From Bacteriovorax sp. Seq25_V (GTDB lineage Bacteria; Bdellovibrionota; Bacteriovoracia; Bacteriovoracales; Bacteriovoracaceae), in assembly GCF_000447795.1 (NCBI RefSeq), contig NZ_AUNI01000009.1, forward strand, positions 434,001-498,000: DNA of 64,000 nt, given 5' to 3'. Under the pieces are notes generated by a model. The model was not told where the DNA came from. It ran no database searches and worked only from the letters and a program-made list of their open reading frames with translations. Each line of letters opens with the position of its first letter. The stretch's first letter is position 1. Shown here one piece after another: positions 1 to 8,950 of the stretch. Both the position numbers and the translations under genes were made by a program.

Positions 1-2
1 TT

Positions 3-161
3 AATTTATTTTTAGTTAAGTATATTATCGGAACTCATGTCGATAAGATTAATTTAAGTGGTGCTAACTTTGGAGGTTTACTTTTTCCTGAAAAGCCTGA
101 GGTGAAGAGTCGGATATTTGTAGGCATTACTTCACTGTCATTCATAATTTTTACATTTTAA
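3..161 (+). CDS. C-terminal end of a membrane-type protein (partial)
   Basis: An open frame enters from outside the window and ends at TAA 159-161, giving 52 codons. The end reads ...GANFGGLLFPEKPEVKSR, followed by a hydrophobic stretch (IFVGITSLSFIIFTF) that looks like a C-terminal membrane segment. The other two frames on this strand are broken by stops, which supports this one. The gene is truncated by the window edge, so no function can be given. It converges on the interrupted membrane gene that follows. Confidence 0.5.
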   Translation, partial: NLFLVKYIIGTHVDKINLSGANFGGLLFPEKPEVKSRIFVGITSLSFIIFTF

Positions 162-180
162 ATTTCATTCATTCATTTAT

Positions 181-843
181 TTAAAAGATCTCATTATCAA
201 TGTCATATTGAGTTGAAGTTAGTATTTTAACTTTATCTTTACAAACTTTTTTGAAAATATTTTCCATTTCTTCTGAAGATAATTTTTTAGGGAAAGGTAT
301 TGAGAAGTATGGGATTCCATTCGTGTTCAAATTTATACTTCTTTTTGCCCGAGCAAAGAGACCTAGGTCTTTTACGACTTCTTTTTTGAAGATAATGACT
401 AAGTGTTTCTTTAGCTTTTGAGTTCCATCTAAATCTCTATCGATTAGAAAGTCGCAAATGATTACTTTATCGATCTGAGGCTACTGGTAAGTTGTTGACT
501 CAGCGACTAGTCCTGCAGAGAGTTCGATAAAAGTGTCGCTTGCAGTCAGAATATTATCACCTGTTTTTGAATGAATGAGTTTCCTCGTTCTTGGAAATAG
601 TCCTACTATTACGATTAGACCAGCAAGCGAGAAGAAAGTACCAAAATAGACCGAAACTTGTTCATTGACCTTTTCGTGTCCTACATAGATGAATATCAAA
701 CCCATTATAAGAAAAGCGAGACCAAGGAATAATTGGTATAGAATAACGCCCCATTTTTCTCTGAAGATAACAATTTGGTCAGAATATGTCTTAATTCTAA
801 CTTGCATAGGATTTATTATCAGAGAAAACCAACTTCTACTCAA
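181..843 (-). pseudogene. Membrane protein interrupted by an in-frame TAG
   Basis: The first part (843 to 484) encodes about 120 residues: a basic N-terminus, then two membrane segments at about residues 34-54 and 66-82, then a soluble stretch ending ESTTYQ. A TAG at 481-483 stops it. The same frame then runs on for 99 further codons to TAA at 181-183, with protein-like sequence (hydrophobic beta-like IICDFLI and HLVIIF, basic and acidic helices) and no other stop. Together they would make one protein of about 220 codons. No ATG, GTG or TTG lies soon after the TAG, so independent translation of the second half is unlikely. The first codon is TTG at 843; ATG at 807 is an alternative. The family is not recognised; the two-helix hairpin followed by a soluble domain resembles PH-like membrane proteins, which is only an impression. 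Confidence 0.6.
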
Positions 844-917
844 GAACCTTTTTTGTATAAGTTAAAAAATATTGCTTTGGAAAATGGCAGTACATTTCTT
901 CCTTGCACAAAATTCGC

Positions 918-938
918 AATTTTGGACAGGCCAAAATT
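918..938. promoter_or_regulatory. Perfect inverted repeat, candidate AraC-family operator
   Basis: The sequence is AATTTTGG-N5-CCAAAATT: two perfect 8-bp arms around ACAGG. It lies between the divergent membrane gene and the AraC-type gene, 25 bp before the preferred start at 963. A palindrome in a divergent promoter next to a regulator gene is a typical autoregulatory site. Binding by this regulator is inferred. Confidence 0.45.
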
Positions 939-962
939 TTAAGCTTTTGCTACAATTTAATA

Positions 963-1835
963 ATGGCAAAATTAGTACAAGAACACTTCCATAAAATGCA
1001 GCTCGCGAGAGCTAAGAAATTCATTAATTCAAATCTTGAGTACAAGTTAACTCTTGATGCTATCGCAAAATCTTCGGGAGCATCTAGTTATCACTTTATT
1101 CGCATTTTTTCCGCATACACAGGAGAGACTCCATTTGGCTATATTCGCCGAGAACGAATCGTAAAGTCTTTGAGGCTCCTCGAAAATGACTTAAGTATCA
1201 CAGAAATTGCACAACAAGTTGGATTTGAAACTTCGAGCTCTTTTAATAAGGCATTCAAAAAAGAAGTTAAGATCTCTCCAAGTGATTTCCGCAATCTCGG
1301 ACAGGCCAAGAGATCAGAAATATTTAATAATCTTCTTATGGGACCTAATCTAAAGGAGATTATTATGAATGTACAAATGGAACTAAAGCCGGAAATTATT
1401 ACAAGATCAGAAACTGTAATATATGGCCACAAGGCACAGAATGACTCAATTAAAGATGCTGCTCAAATTGCATGGCAGGAGTTTTTACAAATTATTACAA
1501 CAGTCAAAGAAGATCTCTCTCAGTCTGAATTTCTTGGAGTAGGGGATATGGTTAATGAAGAGTGCTCTTATAGTGCAGCGATTTCGCTACCAAGCAATGA
1601 AAATGCCGTTATACCAGGATTAGAAAGAGAGATTATCCCAGCATCAAAGTATGCTAAATTTTTATTAAAAGGTCCTTATGAAGGCATTTGGTATGCTTTT
1701 GATCAGGCGTTCAAATTTATCAACGAAGGTGATTTTGAAATTGGTGATGCTCCATCTTTAGAAGTATATCTTAATGACCCAAGTATTACTCCTGAAGCGG
1801 AATTACTTACAGAAATTTTAATTCCAATTAAATAG
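963..1835 (+). CDS. AraC-family regulator with GyrI-like effector domain
   Basis: A transcription factor of 290 residues. Residues about 10-110 form the double helix-turn-helix AraC DNA-binding domain (KFINSNLEYKLTLDAIAKSS, YHFIRIFSAYTGETPFGYI, then the conserved second helix QQVGFETSSSFNKAFKK and SPSDFR). Residues about 135-290 form a GyrI-like small-molecule binding domain, in the arrangement of E. coli Rob and SoxS-like multidrug sensors. ATG 963 is preferred over a TTG at 903, because the intervening 20 residues look non-coding and overlap the palindrome at 918-938. No good ribosome binding site precedes 963, but a strong one lies inside the gene at 1353-1358. The ligand is unknown. Confidence 0.88.
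   Translation: MAKLVQEHFHKMQLARAKKFINSNLEYKLTLDAIAKSSGASSYHFIRIFSAYTGETPFGYIRRERIVKSLRLLENDLSITEIAQQVGFETSSSFNKAFKKEVKISPSDFRNLGQAKRSEIFNNLLMGPNLKEIIMNVQMELKPEIITRSETVIYGHKAQNDSIKDAAQIAWQEFLQIITTVKEDLSQSEFLGVGDMVNEECSYSAAISLPSNENAVIPGLEREIIPASKYAKFLLKGPYEGIWYAFDQAFKFINEGDFEIGDAPSLEVYLNDPSITPEAELLTEILIPIK
1290..1309 (+). repeat. Intragenic copy of the upstream operator-like sequence
   Basis: This 20-bp stretch matches 915-934 at 18 of 20 positions (CGCAAT, three variable bases, GGACAGGCCAA). The two copies lie exactly 375 bp apart, so both read in the same frame (RNLGQAK here, RNFGQAK upstream). The intragenic copy lies just after the DNA-binding domain and about 56 bp before the internal start at 1365. 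Confidence 0.5.
1353..1367 (+). promoter_or_regulatory. Internal ribosome binding site and in-frame ATG
   Basis: AAGGAG at 1353-1358 is followed, with six bases between, by ATG 1365-1367, in frame with the AraC-type gene. Translation from here would give a free GyrI-like domain of 156 residues. The signal is much better than anything before the gene's own start. Confidence 0.45.
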
Positions 1836-1842
1836 TTATTTG

Positions 1843-1865
1843 CAGGAGAATTTGTCATTCTCCTG
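1843..1865 (+). terminator. Stem-loop after the AraC-type gene
   Basis: CAGGAGAA and TTCTCCTG form a perfect 8-bp stem around a 7-base loop, starting 7 bp after the stop codon. No clear T-tract follows, so it may be a weak terminator or an mRNA-stabilising hairpin. A second possible stem (GACTAG 1893-1898 with CTAGTC 1925-1930, followed by six T) lies downstream but has a long 26-base loop. The rest of 1866-2048 holds nothing I recognise. Confidence 0.45.
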
Positions 1866-2048
1866 AATACTTATTATGTAATAATTCTTGTTGACTAGAT
1901 TTAATGTTATTTCCTTGGCAGTAGCTAGTCTTTTTTGCATAATAGCCCTAGAACCAAAAGGCCTTCAATCTTTCGGTATTTCCTATGTTCCAGGCCTCTT
2001 GATTCTTATGCTTTTTATTGTAAAAACGACAGAACAAAGGTCTACGTC

Positions 2049-3284
2049 ATGAAGAAACACTACCCAACAGTTATTATTGGAGCTGGGTTTGGTGGCTTAA
2101 ATGCGGCCATTAAACTTGGAAAAAAGAAAAAAGAAGCTCTTATCATTGATCGAATGAATCATCATTTATTTCAACCACTCTTGTATCAAGTAGCAACGGC
2201 AGCACTATCCCCAGCAGATATTGCGGCACCAATTAGAGAAGTCCTAAAAAAGTACTCTTCGCTTTCAGTTATTATGGATGAGGTTAGTATAATTGATAAG
2301 AATGCAAATAGTCTTGAAACAAAAAGTGGTCTGGTTATCACTTTTGATAATCTCATTATTGCGACCGGTGCAAGACATTCATATTTTGGAAAAGATGAGT
2401 GGGAGTCGCTCGCACCAGGGCTTAAAAGCTTAGAGGACGCACTTCATATTCGTGAGAATATACTACGCAGTTATGAATTAAGTGAGATGGCAACAAATAT
2501 AGAAGACGTAAAAGCTCTTACCACTTTTGTTGTTATCGGTGGTGGACCTACTGGAGTTGAGATGGCCGGAGCAATTGCAGAGATTGCTTCTAAAACGATG
2601 GTTAAAAACTTTAGTCATGTTAATACTCGCGATTCGAAGATTTATCTACTTGAAGGTGGTCCTCGTGTGCTTAATGCTTTTAAAGAAGAACTTTCAGCTA
2701 AGGCGAAGAGCGATCTTGAAAGACTTGGTGTTAATGTGAGAGTGAATACTTTGGTGACAAATATAACTCAAGATGGAGTTTATATTGGAAACGAATTTAT
2801 CCCGTCAAAAAATATAATATGGGCAGCTGGCAATAAGGCGAGTCCACTTTTAAAAGTTTTAGATGTTAAGGTTGATCGTATGGGACGTGCAATCGTCGAA
2901 TCAGATTGTAGTATCGAATCTCATCCTAATATATTTGTTATTGGTGACGCCTGCGCGTTTGCTTCTGGACAAACATATCTCCCTTCTCTCGCACCTGTAG
3001 CCGCACAACAAGGAAAGTATGTCGCAGGGTTGATTGTGAAGAACTTAAGTAAAGGAAAGAGAAATTCTTTTAAGTATCTCGATAAAGGAATTATGGCGAC
3101 AATTGGAAAGAGTAAGGCGGTGTTACAAGTTGGCGCCTTGAAGCTGTCGGGGTTCTTTGCTTGGATAGCATGGTCACTTGTTCATGTCTTATTTTTAGTT
3201 CTTTTTAGAAGTAAAATTTCTATCCTCTTAAGTTGGGTTTATAACTACTTCACTGAACAGCGTGGGGCGCGAATCATAAAATAG
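2049..3284 (+). CDS. ndh: Type II NADH dehydrogenase (NAD(P)/FAD oxidoreductase)
   Basis: A 411-residue flavoprotein of the NDH-2 family, which passes electrons from NADH to quinone at the inner membrane without pumping protons. The FAD-binding Rossmann motif IIGAGFGG is at residues 8-15; the family-typical NHHLFQPLLYQVATA follows. The NAD-binding motif VIGGGPTGVEMAG lies mid-protein, and the FAD-closing segment IFVIGDACAF is near residue 300. The C-terminus, with a hydrophobic stretch and YNYFTEQRGARII, is the NDH-2 membrane anchor. ATG 2049 is chosen because it starts exactly at the usual NDH-2 N-terminus; an earlier in-frame start would add 38 unrelated residues. It stands alone, convergent with the giant surface protein. 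Confidence 0.93.
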   Translation: MKKHYPTVIIGAGFGGLNAAIKLGKKKKEALIIDRMNHHLFQPLLYQVATAALSPADIAAPIREVLKKYSSLSVIMDEVSIIDKNANSLETKSGLVITFDNLIIATGARHSYFGKDEWESLAPGLKSLEDALHIRENILRSYELSEMATNIEDVKALTTFVVIGGGPTGVEMAGAIAEIASKTMVKNFSHVNTRDSKIYLLEGGPRVLNAFKEELSAKAKSDLERLGVNVRVNTLVTNITQDGVYIGNEFIPSKNIIWAAGNKASPLLKVLDVKVDRMGRAIVESDCSIESHPNIFVIGDACAFASGQTYLPSLAPVAAQQGKYVAGLIVKNLSKGKRNSFKYLDKGIMATIGKSKAVLQVGALKLSGFFAWIAWSLVHVLFLVLFRSKISILLSWVYNYFTEQRGARIIK

Positions 3285-3292
3285 AGCATCTT

Positions 3293-6200
3293 CTAATCGA
3301 GAAGATACTCTGCTACTCCATAGAGACCATTTTGGTGAAAACCAAAAACTACTGAGTTTCGTGAGTCACTATAAATAACTTTTGAGCTTGAACAAGTAAT
3401 TGTACTTGAACTCCAAGTTAATTGAGTTTCTGTTGATGTGTTGTAAACATATTTATAGAGCTTACTTCCTGAACAGTAGAAAAACTCAAGGTTGCCATCT
3501 TTGTATCTATAATCAAAACCACCAATTCCTCTTGGAAGAGTTCTAAAAGCTGTTAGAGGACCACCATTGAGGGATGTATAAATTGTATCAGAACCAGAAT
3601 TTGTAAAAAACTCTTTTTCTATCCCATCATTAGGGTCGACGATCTTTCTAAACTTTGTAAATGTTCCACTTGTGGATAAATCACGTAAGTTAGTCCCCGT
3701 GGTCATCTGTAAAGAGCAGGTTGCACTAGAGTTACCCATGACGTGAGATTGTCGATACGAATCGGTCGTGTCATAAGCTTTCAATGTACAACCGTAGTTA
3801 CTGCCAGAGGCCCATGAGTGCTTACGGTAGTATAGCTTACCATCAATAAATCCAGCCGTTTCATTGTTATAACCTGAGATTAAGTTAATCGAAGAACCGA
3901 TGACACCATCTGTTGTTGAAAGGTGATACTGGCTTGAGCCGCCACCGACGACATAAGTTTCAGTGTTGGTTCCTCCTTCAATTTTTCCAATTCTCGAACC
4001 TCTAGGGATATAGATATCTCCAGTTGATTTATCAGTTTCAAAACCATAAGGACCATGCCATGAAGCGCCTGCGCTCGCGATATTTGTAATATTCCCGTCT
4101 ACTTCAAATTCTCTAACTTTATTAGTTAAGTTGTCCATCAGAACAAAAGTATTCGGAGCAGATGACTGTCTCAGCTGAATATCTGTTACGTTAGCGATAC
4201 GAGCACTCGTTGCAAGGACTCCATCTCCATATCCCGAAAATTGACCAAATATCGTTACAACTTTTCCATCGCCATCAATAGTTCTCAGTAGCCCATTATC
4301 CATGAAATAGTAGTTTCCTGTTTTTGTGACAAACGCAGTTTCAATATCAACCTGACAAGAAGTTGCAAGAGTCCCATCAGCACATGGAGTTGTTGAGTAG
4401 CTTCCCGTTCCTATAACATAATCCATCGTATTTGTCGCCGGATCATATTTTCTTAGACCTTGTCTAAAACGTTGAATGAGATAAAGCTTACCGTCCATTC
4501 CTGTCATTGCGACAGAATAAATGAATGGTAAATCATATGGCGCCACAGCAGGGTAGTCAGAGTTTTCACCTCCGGCCGTGTAATCAATTCTTGCAGGAAG
4601 TGGGTAAGAGTCTCCTGTGAAAGACTTGTGAATGTTTTGCGCCATAAACTCAAATGCCGAACTTGAAGTGTTATATGAGAACATCAGGTCGTGTTTTGAT
4701 CTCGATGTCCAATCATAAGTAGAGTCACTTGTCACACCCTGTCCAGTAACATTGATTAATTCGATTTTATTGTCGCTTGCACGATATCTTCGATGGTGTA
4801 ATGAACCCGTTGGCGCAGTGAAAATAATATCTCCATTTGGAAGAGGTACTAGTGTACTTCTATAGGCATCAAAGCCTCCAAGTGAAATGTCTGATGAGTT
4901 AACTGTTGTTAGTGGATCAGTTTGAGCTCCACCTCCAATAATTGTTTCAATAATTCCTGTGCTGATATTGACACGTCTTACAAGATTAGAGTCCCAAATT
5001 AAAAGCCTATTTTGGTGATCAAGAGCAATTGCACTAGGATGTTTTAGCGTTGCACTTGTAACGTTGCCACCATCGCCAGAGCTTGTTCCTGTTTTTTGAA
5101 TATAGACTTCCAGGTTTCCGTTTGATGGATTAACCCAAAGTAAGCCCCTCGAAGGATCGATGTAGAAAAACTTACCGTCATCACTGACGACTAGTTTATT
5201 CTTATATCCGTAGGCGTTAGATACTGCAGAACCGAATCGATAAAATACAGCAGTACGAGCTGAACCATTAAGTCCGTGTTCTGTATTCCCAGCAAGAATT
5301 CTAAGTTTTGATTCATTTAGCACTGGGGTGTTGTAGAAAACTGTTGTTCCTTCATTATCAGCAGCAATAACTCTAACCTTGAAATAACCACTTGTTGGAG
5401 CAGCAACCATCTTGCAGCCTGTGTATGAACCGTTTAATGTACAGCCTCCATTAGAAGCATTTAGTAAATTCTGACCACCTGGTAAGTCGACAAAGTTAAC
5501 GTCGTCAGTACTATATTTTAAACTTATTGGAGTCGCACTTAATCCTTCAACGTCGGATGCGATCCACGACACATATAAATTTGCCCCCGAAGCAACGATA
5601 AACTCACTTTCTACTGGTGGATTTGAAGGTACATCTACGTTTACCGCAAGAGCATCAGAAACGGTTGGAGGATTATCTGGTATAAAGTTAATTGCAAAGT
5701 GATCAGTGTTTATAGTCCCTGTGTTGTCTGATACGTTCCCGGCCTCATCCATTACCCAAGCATAGATGTCGTAGTTACCACCAGCAAATCCTAATAGTAT
5801 ATAGTAGTTAGAAAAAGAAATGCTTTGAGCTGGAGAAATTCCTGGTGATGAAGCATCGACTCTAATCCAACATTTGTCAGCATCTGCAGGCAACGTATTA
5901 TCACCAATTTTTAAACAAAATTTTATAATCTTTGAAACGCTATCAGATGCACTAAGAGAAGATGTCACGTTTCCTGAGTTTGTCGTTGTTACTCCACTGT
6001 TTAGGCTTAGAGATGTTAACGTCGGCTTCGAAATATCTGTGGTGAGGTTAGCTGTTGAAACGGTTTGGTTACCAGCTAAGTCAGTAAAAGTAATTTTAAA
6101 TTGTAGAACTTGTCCATTTGTATTTGGGGTTGTTACTTGCTCAAGATATGGCCTTTGAATTAATGGACCATTTGAAGCCGCAATAGTTGTTGTCGCCCAA

Positions 6201-7780
6201 GAAGTTCCATTGTGATATTCAAAAGTAATACTCTGTGAGCTTGAAGCATTTTTCTCTGTCAGTTTAAATTTAACATCTGCGACACTTCCACCCTTGATGA
6301 AAGACTCCATGTCAAACTCAATAGTAGGGTTTGTCACATCGTAATAAACGATTAAGTCATTAGACGTTGCTGAAACATTTCCATGGGAATCTTTTGACCA
6401 GGCCTTTAGAGTGTGTGTGCCTTCTGTAGAGTTTTCTAAAGTATGAGTGATTGCCCCTGCTGTTGTCGAACAAGCCTGCCAATTAGCATCGCCCGCTAAT
6501 GGTTGAGATCCCTCATTAATAAGTACTTCACTAATGTCTGAACACGCTGATACTGTTATTGCTTGTCCTGTTACATTTCGATATTGTGTGTGCGCTAGCG
6601 AAACTGTTGGTGGGGCAGATGGTGTTTTGTCTGTCACGTTAATCGTTATTGTCGCCGTACTTGCAGCATCGGCAGTGCCATCATTTGCGATATAAGTGAA
6701 TGAATCACTTCCGTGATAATTAGTATTTGCCTGATACGTACAAGTTAAATCAGAGCCATAGCTTCCTGTAACAATACAGTTCGATAAAGTCCCATTTGAT
6801 GGTGTTGTAACTAATTTGTAGCTTAGCGAGTCACCATCAATGTCGAATGCATTTGTAATGGTGAAGTTAAGAGGTGCATTGTCGTCAGCTGAAAAAGTTT
6901 GGTTGCTCGCCATCACTGGGATGTCGTTGATTGGATTTATAGTGATGTTCACCGTCGCTATATTTGAATCTGCTGTTCCATCATTAACCTTGTATGTGAA
7001 TGATGTCGATCCATTAAAATTTGCTGTTGGGGTATAGGTACAGGCCGTAGAGTTTCCTCCTGTACAAGAGAGAGTACCGGAAGATGGATCTGTCACTTTA
7101 ATATATGAAAGAGTATCTCCTTCAATATCTGAACCTGTCGCAAGATTGAAGTTTAATACTGTGTCTTCATTTGTAGCAAAGGATTGAGGAGATGTCAGTG
7201 TTGGTGCATCGTTAACAGAATTTACAGTGATATTAACAGTCGCTGTGTTTGAGTCAAGCGCCCCATCATTAACTTTATAAGTGAACGAAACAGATCCATT
7301 GTAGTTTGCCGCTGGAGTGTATGTACAAGCAGTTGAAGTTCCGCCTGCACATGTAAGAGTTCCGGATGCTGGGTCTGTGAGTTTTGTGTATGTTAAAGTA
7401 CTGCCCTCAATGTCGCTACCCGCTCCTAGACTAAAGTTTAAGACTGTATCTTCATTTGTAGCATAAGACTGTGGCGTAACTAGTGTTGGAGCATCATTAA
7501 TAGGATTTACTGTAATATTTACGGTTGCAACATTTGAGTCAAGAGAGCCATCATTAACTTTATATGTGAATGAGACCGATCCGTTATAATTTGCCGCCGG
7601 TGTGTATGTACAAGCCGTTGATGTTCCGCCAGTACATGTAAGTGTTCCAGAGGCCGGATTTGTAAGTTTAGTGTAGGTAAGAGTGTTGCCTTCGATATCT
7701 GATCCCGTAGCGAGATTGAAATTTAGTACCGTGTCTTCATTTGTCGCAAAAGACTGTGGCGTCGTCAAGTGTTGGTGCAT
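3293..7780 (-). pseudogene. Giant cadherin-repeat surface protein, C-terminal part after frameshift
   Basis: This frame holds the last 1,495 codons of a gene that begins at 11459. Residues 1-385 are four tandem cadherin-like/bacterial Ig repeats (units 5-8), each starting with a PQSFATNEDTVLNF-type strand and ending VNDGxxDSxxATVNITV-NDAPTL. Residues about 390-740 are further Ig-like modules (DSHGNVSATSND, FTDLAGNQTVSTAN). From about residue 820 the sequence changes to a beta-propeller-like region with NHL-style blades (ILAGNTEHGLNG, YIDPSRGLLWVNPSNG, FGQFSGYGDG), ending at the C-terminus. The apparent ATG at 7780 is internal to a repeat and is an artefact of the shifted frame. The likely role is a secreted or surface adhesin-like protein; the propeller may bind a ligand. 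If translation really stops at the frameshift, this part is not made. Confidence 0.75.
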
Positions 7781-8950
7781 CGTTAACAGAGTTTACTGTG
7801 ATATTAACAGTAGCCGTGTTGGAATCAAGTGAGCCATCATTAACTTTATACGTAAACGAAACTGAGCCATTGTAATTTGTCGCTGGAGTGTATGTACATG
7901 CCGTTGATGTTCCGCCTGTACATGTAAGAGTCCCAGAGGCCGGATTCGTAAGTTTTGTGTAGGTAAGGGCATTGCCTTCGATATCTGATCCCGTAGCGAG
8001 ATTGAAATTTAGTACCGTGTCTTCATTTGTCGCAAATGATTGTGGTGTCGTAAGTGTTGGAGCATCATTAACAGGAGCAATATTAATTGTTACAGTTGAA
8101 TATGTTGCTGAGTCCACAATGCCATCATTCACTCTATAGGTAAATGAATCTGTGCCAAAGAAGTTAGCATTTGGTGTGTAATCGCACGTTACATCTGTTG
8201 AATATGAGCCTGTTGTTATACAGTTAGTTAAAGCCCCATTCGTTGGTGCAGATACAATTTTATAACTAAGTGTCTGTGAAGGTATATCGATATCACTACC
8301 ACCATTTAGGGTGAATGATACTAGCGTGTCTTCGTTTGTCGATACCGATTGATCTGCGAGCATTGTTGGAGCATCATTTGTATTGCTGATGTTTAGAGTA
8401 ACCGTTGCCTCGCTTGAATCCAAGGCCCCATCATTAACCTTATATTTGAATGTGTAAGTATTAATATCGTTACTTGCAGGAGAGTAAGTACACGCATTTG
8501 ATGTTCCGCCTGTACACGACAGTGTTCCAGCAGCAGGGTTCTGAGTAATGATATAAGTTAGAGTGTCCCCATCAATGTCAGAACCAAGATTGAGACTAAA
8601 ATTTTGTGCTGTATCTTCTATAACTCCTACAGTTTGAGTTGATGAAAGTGTTGGTGCATCATTTACTGCAGCAATATTAATAGTGACAACAGTAGTAGTT
8701 GCAGAATCAGAAAAGCCATCATTTGTTTTATAAGTGAAGCTGTCCGTACCGTTGAAGTTTAAGTCTGGCGTGTAGAGACAAGAGAGGTCATTGTCTGATG
8801 ACATACAATTGGTAAGAGTTCCATTTGATGGTGCCGTAACAATTGAATAGGTCACAGGATCTGAGTCGATATCAGTTCCAGCCGTCGCAGTAAAATTTAG
8901 TGGCGTATCTTCATTCGTTGAAATTGCGTAGTCACTAGGAGAAATAGGAC
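6620..8950 (-). repeat. Eight tandem cadherin-like repeat units, about 285-300 bp each
   Basis: Eight units of 94-101 residues lie head to tail. Each has an ED dipeptide in the first strand, a D(I/E)D/DIEG calcium-type turn, a pair of cysteines flanking a GTL(S/T)C or NC...C hairpin, a Y(N)GxxSFTYKVNDG strand and an NDAPTL linker. Units 4 to 7 (about 6915-8060) are the most alike. A 65-bp stretch is identical at 7686-7750 and 7972-8036. The PF17963/PF17892-type fold assignment is from pattern recognition. Confidence 0.85.

Noticed and set aside
903-962. Twenty extra N-terminal residues on the AraC-type regulator from a TTG start.
   Set aside because: The stretch overlaps a perfect palindrome and lacks a ribosome site, and the domain begins after ATG 963.
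1935-2048. Long N-terminal extension of the NADH dehydrogenase.
   Set aside because: The FAD-binding motif of this family starts about 7 residues after ATG 2049; the extension is unlike any leader.
6620-8950. Regular repeats that could be read as a CRISPR-like or satellite array.
   Set aside because: Units are about 290 bp, code for protein domains and vary by codon; there are no short spacers.
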